In this document: piece after piece, positions 34,123 to 42,519 of the stretch
How positions within the stretch are numbered: the stretch's first letter is position 1
Layout of the letters: each line of letters begins with the position of its first letter
Assembly (NCBI GenBank): GCA_040772005.1
Contig: JAXGYZ010000008.1
Coordinates: 1 to 64,000, forward strand
Origin: MWBF01 sp040772005
GTDB taxonomy: Bacteria > Chloroflexota > Anaerolineae > CG2-30-64-16
Length of the DNA: 64,000 nt
Direction of reading: 5' to 3'
Translations under genes and position numbers: made by a program
Notes under the pieces: model-generated
Database searches by the model: none
Told to the model about the DNA's origin: nothing
The model's input: the letters and a program-made list of their open reading frames with translations, nothing else

Positions 34123-35262
34123 TCAGACCAGGGCGGCGCGCTCGCGGGCGATGCGCGCCACTTCGGCGCATTCTGCGGCGGTCATTCCTTCATCCGGGAC
34201 GAGCAATACGATGGCCCGCAGGTCGTGCGCCCTGACGAAGTCGAAGACAAAGTCCACGTATTCGCGCACCGTATACCGGCGCAAGCAGTTGCATGTCACA
34301 AGCGAATGGTGTGCGAGGATGACGGCCCGGTTGCCGATCTCGGCCGCGACCCGTTCGAGCGACGTCTCGCTGACCCCGAAATTGACGCCGAGCAGGCCGC
34401 GTGTGCGCGCCAGCGCGGCTAGGTTGTGTTCCCAGTTGCCGCAGGAGTGGATGACCACCCCACCGAACTCGGCGGCCACGCGCTCGTTATACGGGACGCC
34501 GAATGTGGGATACAGCCGCCGCGAGATCACCGCGAGCAGGTCCTCGCTCAACGCCATCCCCTTCCCGGGTGGGAGCCAGACCGTCGGCATACAGTGGATG
34601 GGGATCAGGGTGTGATCGGACGCTTCCTCCAGCAGATGCATATAGGCGATGAAGTCGTCCGTCATGTGGTCGAGCAGGTGGTGGACCGCAGCCGGGTGAT
34701 CGTACATCTCGACCATCAGCCGCTCGACACCGAGCATGTTCCCGGCCTGGTCCAGCGGTCCTTGCATATCCGGCATCTGGATCGCGATCCGGCCGGCGGT
34801 CGCGCGGCGGAAGAAGCGGATCAGTTCGAGAAACTCCGCCGCGACGCCCTGCCGTGTGAAATCGGGGTGGCGCAGTTCATACGCCTGTTCCGCAGACTCC
34901 AGGAGGGGCACCGGCCACAGGTGATCGGAGGAGAACTCTTCACGCGCGCCGTACGCGGTGGGGAGTAGCCCCTGGCGGCATCCCGGTGACAGGGAGGGGA
35001 TGTAGTCATCGTCGATCGGTGCGCGGTGCAGGATGCCATCCAGCAGGTAGGTGAGTTGCTCATCGTGCGGGTAGCGGACCTCGGCGAGCGCGTTGCCGTC
35101 CACCCCGCTGTCATCCGGGACGCCGATGAAGATGAACGGGATCGCGTCCGATGGACGCTGCAGATCCCAGGTGGCGGCCAGCCGGGCCCGGGACCGCGCG
35201 ATGCGCTCCGGCGGGTATCGGCGCTCGATTTCTGCCACGGCACGGAGGTGCTTATCGTGCAT
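34123..35262 (-). CDS. UroD/MtaA-like protein with HxC site
   Basis: A 379-residue relative of corrinoid methyltransferases. The putative zinc block is VVIHSCGNWEHN (His-x-Cys), and a later Cys pair appears in VTCNCLRRYT. This keeps the ligand pattern of MtaA-like enzymes, unlike the three DxD copies near 8-12 kb. No corrinoid protein accompanies it. A TGGAGG precedes the ATG. It is the middle gene of the P3 operon, between an ADP-ribosylglycohydrolase-like and a glycosidase-like gene, so a role in sugar derivative metabolism is more likely than in heme synthesis. Confidence 0.75.
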   Translation of the reverse strand: MHDKHLRAVAEIERRYPPERIARSRARLAATWDLQRPSDAIPFIFIGVPDDSGVDGNALAEVRYPHDEQLTYLLDGILHRAPIDDDYIPSLSPGCRQGLLPTAYGAREEFSSDHLWPVPLLESAEQAYELRHPDFTRQGVAAEFLELIRFFRRATAGRIAIQMPDMQGPLDQAGNMLGVERLMVEMYDHPAAVHHLLDHMTDDFIAYMHLLEEASDHTLIPIHCMPTVWLPPGKGMALSEDLLAVISRRLYPTFGVPYNERVAAEFGGVVIHSCGNWEHNLAALARTRGLLGVNFGVSETSLERVAAEIGNRAVILAHHSLVTCNCLRRYTVREYVDFVFDFVRAHDLRAIVLLVPDEGMTAAECAEVARIARERAALV

Positions 35263-35286
35263 CTTGCCTCCAAGACCCTTCAGAGG

Positions 35287-37371
35287 TTATTGCGCTTCAG
35301 CCTGGCGGGCCTTCAGAATGTCCACCTTCGGCCCCGCAACCAGCGCTGCAAAGCGTTGCGCATTGGCACGAATCTTCTCTAGCACCTCGGGGCGGAACAT
35401 CGCCATCCAGTCAGCCGGCACCGAGCTGCTGCCCCGCAGCGTGCCTGCCAGCATGGCCGCCCGGCCGGAGATGGTGTCGCTATCGCGGCCTATGTTCGTG
35501 CCGCCGATGGCCGCCTGCCGCACGTCGCCGCCGGATACCAGGAACATCGCCAGCGAGAAGCCCCACAGTTCGAGCGGGTCGATCGGATGATAGAGCAGGC
35601 ACCGCGTATAGAGCTCCTCGCGCACGGCCATCACGTCGTTGTATTTTTCGGCAACTTCCAGGCAGGCTTCGAGATACTCGCGGAAAGTGCGGAAGGGCCG
35701 GTCGTCGAAGGTGTGCAGCGGGCCATCCGGCGCCGTGTCGAGCGCCGCCTGGCAGACGCTGTCGACCGTGGCCTCCGGCCGCAAGGCCTCCGCTACGGTA
35801 GCCGCCAGGTTGGCTGCTGCCTGCATATCCAACCCCCGCTGGTACATATACGAGATGGCGGTGGCATCCATGGAGGCATAGGCCGGGTCGGCGATGTTGT
35901 AGATGCCGACCGGCTCCATGCACATGACCGTCGATCCCGTGACGACCGACCAATGCCCGGTGATGCGTGGGTCCCAGCCCTGGCAGATGAGATCATAGGC
36001 CCGCCCCATGCAGAGCGGGAAGAAATGATTGCGGTTGAGGTTTTCTTTCCACATCGCGCCGAAATGCCGGGCCATTACCGGTTGGCCCGCGCGCGCCAGG
36101 TAGGTCTCCGTCAGCAGCATGGCCATCTGGTTGTCATCTTCGCGTTCGAGCCGCCGTGGATCCAGGATCGTCTGGACACCTCCCGGATATTTCTCGTCGA
36201 TCTCCCAGTACATCATCGACTCGACTGGCGATCCCATGGCGTTGCCAATGGCCCCGGCGAGGATGTTGCCGTAGATCTTATCCTCCAGCAGCGTGAGGCC
36301 GTTCGGACTGGGCTCTTGGAGTTCATCGATGACGGTGAGGATGCGCGCTTCATCCTGCACGCGCCGGGCTGCGACCTCGGTCAGGCCGTACCAGGGTTCG
36401 GCGAGCGGTTCACCCCAGGCGCGCCATTCAGCAGGGAATATCTCCGGCCCATAGAGCGCGCCCGCCAGCGCGCCGGCCAGAGCCGGTGACACGACGTGCC
36501 CCTTGTTGATCCAGCCCGTTTCATCGGGGATGGGCAAGAGGACGAGCGCCAGGAGCATCTGGGGACGTGCGGCGAAGTGCTTCAGGAGCGGGAGAACGAA
36601 TCGCAGCGGGTTGTACTCGATCCAGCCCATGTCGTTCGGCCCGCTGCCTGAGGTCCGGCCGCCGGTGGACAGCCACCACTTGACGAATCCTGCCTCGTCG
36701 GAGTCAGCGTGCCCTTCGGCTCGCCGCACAGGGTTGTTGAGCGAGTAGAAAACTTCCTTATTGTTACGGTGTGCGAGCTTCAGGACGGTCTCGATCACCT
36801 TGTCCTCGGTGGCGCCGCTGTCCAGCGCAGCGGCGACCGCTGCCGCACTGAGCGCGGCCCAGTCGGCGCCCAGACGGTCCTGTGCAACGCTCGCCAACTC
36901 GACCCCATCCAGGTACGCCCGTTCGGGATCGGCGAAATAGAAGATGCCCACCGCGGGCATTGCGCCCGCGATCAGTCCAGACGGCGCGGCGAGCATCCCG
37001 CTCAACCGTGCGTGCATCCCTTCCTTCAGCAACTCCTGAACAGAATGGAGGGCATCGTACGCAAAGGATGGGTCTGCGATGCCGGCATCGGTCTTGAGCA
37101 TCTCGCCGAATTCCTCCGGCGTGACGCGACCTCCCTTCTCGAGATAGGCTCGCACGCCCAGATCGATCAGGGGGCGTGCTTTGGCATACCAGGTGCGATT
37201 GGGGGTCAGCCGGCACTCACCGGCCGGCGCCAGCTCGAGTTGGTCGATGTGCTGTGGGTCGGCAAGCGTGAAGCGTTCGGGGTGAACAATGCGAGCGAGT
37301 GCAAGCTCCGCACCGATGGCTGCGCCGAGAAGGCAGCCTCGAATGCGTTGGTCCAGGTTGTGGTTGCTCAT
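35287..37371 (-). CDS. Duplicated ADP-ribosylglycohydrolase-family protein
   Basis: A 694-residue protein made of two ADP-ribosylglycohydrolase-like halves. The first opens RIRGCLLGAAIGAELALA (residue 9), the second KIYGNILAGAIGNAMGSPVE (about 372). Only the second keeps metal-binding acids: REDDNQMAMLL (usual T/S-D-D-T/N-x-M) and NIGRDSDTISGRAAMLAG. The family is usually about 300-350 residues. One half is thus probably structural or substrate-binding. In sugar loci such proteins may hydrolyse N- or O-glycosidic bonds of nucleosides or modified sugars rather than ADP-ribosyl proteins. It is the first gene after P3. Confidence 0.78.
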   Translation of the reverse strand: MSNHNLDQRIRGCLLGAAIGAELALARIVHPERFTLADPQHIDQLELAPAGECRLTPNRTWYAKARPLIDLGVRAYLEKGGRVTPEEFGEMLKTDAGIADPSFAYDALHSVQELLKEGMHARLSGMLAAPSGLIAGAMPAVGIFYFADPERAYLDGVELASVAQDRLGADWAALSAAAVAAALDSGATEDKVIETVLKLAHRNNKEVFYSLNNPVRRAEGHADSDEAGFVKWWLSTGGRTSGSGPNDMGWIEYNPLRFVLPLLKHFAARPQMLLALVLLPIPDETGWINKGHVVSPALAGALAGALYGPEIFPAEWRAWGEPLAEPWYGLTEVAARRVQDEARILTVIDELQEPSPNGLTLLEDKIYGNILAGAIGNAMGSPVESMMYWEIDEKYPGGVQTILDPRRLEREDDNQMAMLLTETYLARAGQPVMARHFGAMWKENLNRNHFFPLCMGRAYDLICQGWDPRITGHWSVVTGSTVMCMEPVGIYNIADPAYASMDATAISYMYQRGLDMQAAANLAATVAEALRPEATVDSVCQAALDTAPDGPLHTFDDRPFRTFREYLEACLEVAEKYNDVMAVREELYTRCLLYHPIDPLELWGFSLAMFLVSGGDVRQAAIGGTNIGRDSDTISGRAAMLAGTLRGSSSVPADWMAMFRPEVLEKIRANAQRFAALVAGPKVDILKARQAEAQ

Positions 37372-37407
37372 CTTCTCTCCGTGCTTTCATAAAGTCCCAG
37401 AGTGGCG

Positions 37408-37429
37408 CCCTGCTCCATCTGGAGCAGGG
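37408..37429. repeat. Perfect 9-bp hairpin in the P3 leader
   Basis: CCCTGCTCC and GGAGCAGGG pair around a 4-base loop (ATCT) in the transcribed leader of the P3 operon, 37 bases upstream of the start codon. Confidence 0.65.
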
Positions 37430-37496
37430 AACCGGTCGGAGCCGTCGAGCATACTTATGGGAGCAGCAAGAAGGTGGTCGAAGCAGGTCCTGTTTA

Positions 37497-37536
37497 CTTG
37501 TGCGTACAAGATAGCACCAAGACGGGGGTTTGTCAA
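37497..37536 (-). promoter_or_regulatory. Promoter P3 with GntR-type operator
   Basis: Minus strand: TTGACA (37531-37536), 17-bp spacer, TATCTT (37508-37513). The perfect inverted repeat CTTGTGCGTACAAG (37497-37510) overlaps the -10. It is identical to P2 in both boxes, in the operator and in the six bases that follow it. P3 drives the ADP-ribosylglycohydrolase-like, UroD-like and DUF6259-like genes. Confidence 0.8.
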
Positions 37537-37582
37537 ACGGAGCGCGAAGGCTTGGAATCAGCGAGTGCGTCTTATTTAAGGA

Positions 37583-37615
37583 CAAGTTGGCTCTCCGGTC
37601 TGGAGAGCCAACTTG
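37583..37615 (-). terminator. Perfect 14-bp hairpin, probable terminator
   Basis: CAAGTTGGCTCTCC pairs with GGAGAGCCAACTTG around a 5-base loop. It lies 36 bases past the stop of the minus-strand Gfo/Idh/MocA gene and directly before P3, so it separates two operons. On the minus strand it is followed by TCCTTAAAT, a short partial T-tract. Confidence 0.6.
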
Positions 37616-37650
37616 GACCAGCCAGGCAGAGGATGCCTGTCCGGGGGATA

Positions 37651-38664
37651 CTACTTGAGCGACACCCAGGACTGGGTGTGTGCGCCGCGGTAAAGTGCTT
37701 CCATCACCTCGCTGCGCAGGGCGGCCTCGCACGCCGTGACCAGCGGAACGTCGTGTCCATTGAGCGCGTCGAGGAACAGCTCGAACGCATGCGGCCAGGC
37801 CGGGGGCAGATCTTCCCACGGCTGCTGCCCATCCGCACCGGGTACATGGCTGCTCTGGAAGAAGAGCTTGCCATTGGCAAGGTAGGCGTGGCCCTCGGTC
37901 CCGCTGATGAGCAGACGGACGGGGTGGGCGATGTCCACCCAGCCGGCAGCCAGGCTGCCCACCACGCCGCCCCCGAACTTCAGCAGCCCTTCGCCGTATT
38001 CATCACAGTCGCCATAGCGGCCCGTTGCCATGCCGACCGCCGCGGTGACCGCAGTGACAGCCGGCGCGCCCGCGGCAGCCTCCATCAGCCAGAGCATGAT
38101 ATCAAGGGAGTGCGTGCCCAGGTCGCCGAAGCCGCCGATGCCGGCCTGCGCGGGGTCAGCCATCCAGCGGTACTCGGTGTCGAAGTAGCCGCGCAGCGAA
38201 CCGGCGTGGCAGTTGGTGTGGCGGATGCGGCTGAGCGTGCCGAAGCTGCCCGCGGCCATCTGCTTGCGCAGGAACTGGTGTACCGGCTCCCCGCGCATGA
38301 AGTAGCCCGTCTGGAAGAGCACGCCAGCCGCCTCGATGGCGTCGGCCATGCGGTGCGCATCTCCCGCGCCCATGCCCAACGGCTTCTCGACGAAGAGGTG
38401 CTTGCCCGCCTGGGCCGCGGCGAGCACCAGGGACTCGTGCCGGTCCGTCTCCGAGCAGACAATGACGCCTGAGATCGTCGGGTCGGACCACACCGCATCC
38501 ACGTCAGCGACGGTCTGTGTGCCCAGCGCTTCGGCCTGCACCTGGGCGCGGGCCGGTTGATGATCCCAGACGTACTTGACATGCACATCGGCCCGCGCGT
38601 TCAGCCGCTTGACGAAGCCGGGCGTGTGGATGTGCGCGCAGCCAACCAATGCCAGTTCGATCAT
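37651..38664 (-). CDS. Gfo/Idh/MocA-family oxidoreductase
   Basis: A 337-residue NAD(P)-dependent sugar or inositol dehydrogenase. It begins IELALVGCAHIHTPGF, a Rossmann fold whose glycine loop is changed to GCAHIH. The EKP block is LFVEKPLGMG, and the catalytic-helix block GIGGFGDLGTHSLD contains the Asp/His of the family. The ATG at 38664 is chosen over one at 38679 because AAGGAA precedes it at the right distance. It is the last gene of the fucose/rhamnose-type operon and is followed by a strong hairpin. Confidence 0.85.
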   Translation of the reverse strand: MIELALVGCAHIHTPGFVKRLNARADVHVKYVWDHQPARAQVQAEALGTQTVADVDAVWSDPTISGVIVCSETDRHESLVLAAAQAGKHLFVEKPLGMGAGDAHRMADAIEAAGVLFQTGYFMRGEPVHQFLRKQMAAGSFGTLSRIRHTNCHAGSLRGYFDTEYRWMADPAQAGIGGFGDLGTHSLDIMLWLMEAAAGAPAVTAVTAAVGMATGRYGDCDEYGEGLLKFGGGVVGSLAAGWVDIAHPVRLLISGTEGHAYLANGKLFFQSSHVPGADGQQPWEDLPPAWPHAFELFLDALNGHDVPLVTACEAALRSEVMEALYRGAHTQSWVSLK

Positions 38665-38693
38665 GATATTCCTTTCCATGCCTCTTGTACGCA

Positions 38694-38747
38694 GGCGCTA
38701 AAGCGCCGACTACGAACGAAGTGGTTTGTAGTGGGCGCTTTAGCGCC
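38694..38747. repeat. GGCGCTAAAGCGCC palindrome pair
   Basis: Two palindromes, GGCGCTAAAGCGCC (38694-38707) and GGCGCTTTAGCGCC (38734-38747), can also pair with each other, extended by ACTAC/GTAGT. It fills the gap between two oxidoreductase genes. Confidence 0.75.
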
Positions 38748-38774
38748 TTGTAGTTGGCGAGGCGTTGATGTCTG

Positions 38775-39845
38775 CTAGCGATCGCCGCCCAGCCGCACCT
38801 CGCCGCCGGTCTGCTGGCTGCGGTAGATGCCGTCCAGGATGGTCATCACCTGGAGCGATTGCTCTGCGGGCACGGGCGATGGCGCACCGTCTACGATGGC
38901 CTGCGCGAACTCGACGCATTCCAGCGCATGGGGCTCCATCGTGTCCGCGGTCAACTTGAGCGTCTTGTTGTACTGCTGCCGCGTGGCGAGATTGGACTCG
39001 TACACCTCGCACTTGGGCCAGTGGCAGCCCGCGCGCGTGCCGTAGAGCCACATCTGCATGTCCTCGCCCGGCGTGTCGTGGTGCAGCAGCCAGCTCACTT
39101 CGAGGACCAGAGTTGCACCGTTGGCAAAGCGCACGAACGCCGCGGCGAAATCTTCCACGTTGTACTCCGGCGGAATCAGGCCGCCGCCGGCCCACGCGGT
39201 GAACATGCCCGGCTGGTGGGCCAGCTCAGCGCGCGCCACGCCCGTGACCGAGACAGGTTCCGGGTTGCCCATGAACCAGAGCGTCAGGTCGAGGATGTGG
39301 ACGCCGATGTCGATGGTCGGGCCGCCGCCGCTGTGTTCCTTGAGAATGAAGCCGGGGCGGGTCGGCGCGATGTAGCGGCGGAGCATCCATGAGCGTGCGT
39401 GGTAAACGTCGCCCAGCACGCCCGTCCCGATCTCAGCCTTCATCGCCTTGCTCGAGCCGCGGAAGCGGAAGTGCTGCGCGGTCATCAGCATCTTGCCCGA
39501 CCGGTCGCGCGCCTCGATCATCTTGCAGATTTCCGCCGGCGTGGGGGCCAGCGGCTTCTCGCAGATGACGTGCTTGCCCGCATCCAGCGCGGCAATCGCC
39601 AGCTCTGCATGATACATGTTGGGCGTGCAGATGTCGATGATGTCGATGTCCGGGTCGCTGATGATTTCTTCGGCGTGGGTGGTGACCCGGCCGATCTTGA
39701 AGTCCTCGCCGAACTTGATGACCGCGGGCTCGTAGACGTCTGCCGCGGCCACCACTTCCGTGTGCGGTGAGGCGGCCCAGCCCGGCATGTGCGTACGGGA
39801 GATGCCGCCTGTGCCGATGATGGCGACTTTCATTGTGCGAGACAT
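38775..39845 (-). CDS. Gfo/Idh/MocA-family oxidoreductase
   Basis: A 356-residue NAD(P)-dependent oxidoreductase with an intact Rossmann motif (VAIIGTGGISRTHM), EKPLAPTPAEI and the downstream GGGPTIDIGVHILDL block, whose Asp and His are the likely catalytic pair. The start has GGAGGA. It is the typical family form, whereas the neighbour at 37651 has a changed glycine loop. The two may act in sequence on a sugar, such as L-fucose or a lactone. Substrate specificity is not readable. Confidence 0.87.
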   Translation of the reverse strand: MSRTMKVAIIGTGGISRTHMPGWAASPHTEVVAAADVYEPAVIKFGEDFKIGRVTTHAEEIISDPDIDIIDICTPNMYHAELAIAALDAGKHVICEKPLAPTPAEICKMIEARDRSGKMLMTAQHFRFRGSSKAMKAEIGTGVLGDVYHARSWMLRRYIAPTRPGFILKEHSGGGPTIDIGVHILDLTLWFMGNPEPVSVTGVARAELAHQPGMFTAWAGGGLIPPEYNVEDFAAAFVRFANGATLVLEVSWLLHHDTPGEDMQMWLYGTRAGCHWPKCEVYESNLATRQQYNKTLKLTADTMEPHALECVEFAQAIVDGAPSPVPAEQSLQVMTILDGIYRSQQTGGEVRLGGDR

Positions 39846-39877
39846 GAATCCTCCGAGATGTGATGATTGCGTCCAGG

Positions 39878-41176
39878 TTAGCGGGCGAAGACCTCCGCCC
39901 AGTAGCGGGCCACCTGCCCCTGCAGCGCGGCCAGGTCGTCCACCGCACGCAGGTCGCCGTCGTTAAGCCGGAGCATAGCCGCGCCCTCCGGCTCACACAG
40001 CGCGTCGTGGCCGGGCATCAGCTCCGCCAGCACGAAGTGCGCGTACTTGACGAGCCGGAAGGGACCGTGAGCGCGCGGGTACTCGCCCGGAATGTCCTCG
40101 ACGGCAACCGAGTAGAGGTCGGTAATGCTGCTCGTGAGATCGGGCAAAGCGGCCGAGGGTGCGAAGGCCAGCGTGTAGTACCAGCCGAACAGCCCGCGGT
40201 GGCAGCCGTGCGCATCGCTGACGCCGACGATGGGGATGCGCCGTCCGCGGGCGACTTCTGCATAGTAGCGGGCCACCTGCAGCCCGTTGGACCACATCTC
40301 ATGCGGCCAGTACCCGCCGATGACTTCCAGCGCATCGTACGGCTGTCGTTCCAGCAGGACATCCACGAGGGCTTCCGGGATGGCATAGCTCTGGTTCGAG
40401 AACCAGTACGGGTGGCAGAAAATGCTCAGGCCCCCGGCCTCGCGAATCTTGGCGAAGACCCACTCAGATGACGCGACCATGAAGGGGTTGAGCGACGACG
40501 GCAGCGGCGGCAATTGCGCCTGCCGCGCGGCCACTACGCGTTCATACGTCGCGCGGTCTGCGAACAGCTCATTGACGCTGAACCGGCCGCCGAAGTTGAC
40601 GATGTGGATGGGGTTGCCCGGCGCATGGACCTCTTCGCCCGGATAGAGCGCGAGGTCGACCGGCGCGGCGGCGAATGCGGCAATGGCCTCCAGCGACGGG
40701 GCATACTGGTGGTGATCGGTCAGCGCGACGAAGTCCAGCCCGATCTGGCGGCAGCGCGCCGCGACGTACGCGGGCGGCTCGCGGCCGTCGGAGCGGTTCG
40801 AGTGGATGTGCAGGTCGCCCTTGTAAGGTGTGCGGTCGAACAGGTCCGCCGTGACCGCGTACAGCGAGACGCGGCCCAGGCTGCGCACCATGTCGCCGTC
40901 CATCTGCTCGACCGCCAGGAGATGCTCTTCTTCCTGGTCGGCGGTCAGGGTGCAGACCAGCGCGCCGTCTTCCACGCGGGCGGGCATGGCGCGGCCCGGC
41001 CACGGCCATGTCGCGCTGTCCAGGTGCGCGGTTGGGTAGTGGGCGACGCGATAGGTCGCAGCGGGGTCGAACTGCGCGGCCGGGTCGGCCGGCCGGATGC
41101 GGATCTCCGCGGGCCGGCCGACGAGGATCACGCGCGGGGTTGCTTGCAGGGTGGGCGAGGTTTTGGAACCCAGCAT
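39878..41176 (-). CDS. PHP-domain/CehA-McbA-like metallohydrolase
   Basis: A 432-residue protein. Residues about 115-160 hold the PHP signature GDLHIHSNRSDGREPPAYVA and LTDHHQYAP; further metal ligands lie in GEEVHAPGNPIHIVNF, FCHPYW and SDAHG. An N-terminal beta-rich region of about 100 residues precedes it. CehA/McbA-type proteins hydrolyse phosphate or carbamate esters with two or three metal ions. No signal peptide is visible. It starts 1 base after the stop of a second PHP-like gene, so they are co-translated and may act together. Confidence 0.8.
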   Translation of the reverse strand: MLGSKTSPTLQATPRVILVGRPAEIRIRPADPAAQFDPAATYRVAHYPTAHLDSATWPWPGRAMPARVEDGALVCTLTADQEEEHLLAVEQMDGDMVRSLGRVSLYAVTADLFDRTPYKGDLHIHSNRSDGREPPAYVAARCRQIGLDFVALTDHHQYAPSLEAIAAFAAAPVDLALYPGEEVHAPGNPIHIVNFGGRFSVNELFADRATYERVVAARQAQLPPLPSSLNPFMVASSEWVFAKIREAGGLSIFCHPYWFSNQSYAIPEALVDVLLERQPYDALEVIGGYWPHEMWSNGLQVARYYAEVARGRRIPIVGVSDAHGCHRGLFGWYYTLAFAPSAALPDLTSSITDLYSVAVEDIPGEYPRAHGPFRLVKYAHFVLAELMPGHDALCEPEGAAMLRLNDGDLRAVDDLAALQGQVARYWAEVFAR

Positions 41177-41177
41177 G

Positions 41178-42518
41178 TTACGCCACCGCTTGCAGCACTT
41201 GTGGCGGGTCCATCTCGGCGTTCATCTGCACGAGCCGCGCTGCACCTGCGATGCCCGGCGGGACGCTGCGTCCCACGGCGGTGTAGAATTCGTTGCGCGC
41301 ACGCCGCGTGGGCATGTGCGCCTGGGCCCACGCGCTCTGGTAGCCCATCCCGAGATGCCGCTGCATGGCCGTGTGGCCGTAGATGAAGAACGCGCCTTCG
41401 AGCATGATGTCGCGCACAGGCGCCATCTCCGGTACGTTGAAGTCATCCACCAGCTTATTGCCGGGGCTGTTCATCTCCGTGCCGACGTTGATGGGCAGGT
41501 CCAGGTCGCGACACAGCTGCACGAACTCGTGGAGCTTGCGTACCTTAAGCTCGCGCGTTGGCGGGTCCGCGATGTTCCAGTTGCGGTCGGGGATGATGTT
41601 CGCGGCGGCCGCGCCCTTCGCGATGAGCAGCGCCATCAATTCCTCGATGTCCTGCTCGCCCGCGGATGTGCCGTCTAGCCAGGTTGCCGTGGGCAGCGCG
41701 CCGCACGCGATGATGAAGCGGTGGAACTCCTCGACCGTGGGGAAGGACTCCGGCGTGGGGGTGACATAACCCACACCGCCCTTCTTCATCAGCTTCCCGC
41801 GGACGAGGTTGGAGAACTTCGCGTAATCTCCGAGCATGCCCTCGACCTGCGCCAGTGGTGTGCCGAGCTTATCCGCCCAGAACGCAGCGCGGTCCGCCAG
41901 GTCAGGGAAGCGATCTGCGGCAGCCTGGATGTACGCGGCGAGCATGTGGCGCTCGGTGGCATTGCCCGCGGGGGTCAGCGGCAGGACATCGGTCTCGTAG
42001 TCCAGGGCGACGGGTGCGAGGTGCGCGTTCACCCGTTCAAGCATGGCGCGGTTGCGCCGCTCCGCGCGGCTGCGCATCGAGGCCAGGATGGGCGCAACCT
42101 CGGGCGGAACCTGCCCGGTGACGAAGCCGATGCCCATGTGGTAGGAGACGCCCGGCTCGCCCGGTGAGTTGATCTCGCGTGTCGCGAACTCGGGGATGAA
42201 GACGCGCGTCTCGATGCCCGCGCTCCCGCGCACGCCTGCGACATCGCACGCGGCAAGGAACTCATCCACCGCGTCCAGCACGTCGAAGTCCACGATGCCC
42301 GCGGCCAGGAAGCCCCGCGCGCGCGCCAGCCATGCCAGCGAGGTGGGCGAGTGACCGTACGCGTTGAACGAGAAGAAGGTGTGGCAGTGCATGTTGACGA
42401 TGGGATGTTGGTCTGCCTGCCCGAATTCTCCCCGTTCGGCCCGCGCGACCAGCTCGGCCAGCGCCGCGCGCCGCGTCTCCGGGTCGAAGCTGTTGAGTGC
42501 TTGCTGCAAATCTGTCAT
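41178..42518 (-). CDS. PHP-like metal-dependent protein
   Basis: A 446-residue protein beginning MTDLQQALNSFDPETRRAAL. An HxH metal motif appears as IVNMHCHTFFSFN at about residues 40-55, followed by a PHP-like order: GIVDFDVLDAV, AGIETRVFIPEF and NVGTEMNSPGNK. It is a more distant PHP relative than its neighbour. A longer frame extends to 42791 but runs into the rhamnulokinase gene. The ATG is one base after that gene's stop. Position between rhaB and the first PHP gene ties it to deoxy-sugar use; function unknown. Confidence 0.72.
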   Translation of the reverse strand: MTDLQQALNSFDPETRRAALAELVARAERGEFGQADQHPIVNMHCHTFFSFNAYGHSPTSLAWLARARGFLAAGIVDFDVLDAVDEFLAACDVAGVRGSAGIETRVFIPEFATREINSPGEPGVSYHMGIGFVTGQVPPEVAPILASMRSRAERRNRAMLERVNAHLAPVALDYETDVLPLTPAGNATERHMLAAYIQAAADRFPDLADRAAFWADKLGTPLAQVEGMLGDYAKFSNLVRGKLMKKGGVGYVTPTPESFPTVEEFHRFIIACGALPTATWLDGTSAGEQDIEELMALLIAKGAAAANIIPDRNWNIADPPTRELKVRKLHEFVQLCRDLDLPINVGTEMNSPGNKLVDDFNVPEMAPVRDIMLEGAFFIYGHTAMQRHLGMGYQSAWAQAHMPTRRARNEFYTAVGRSVPPGIAGAARLVQMNAEMDPPQVLQAVA

Positions 42519-42519
42519 A

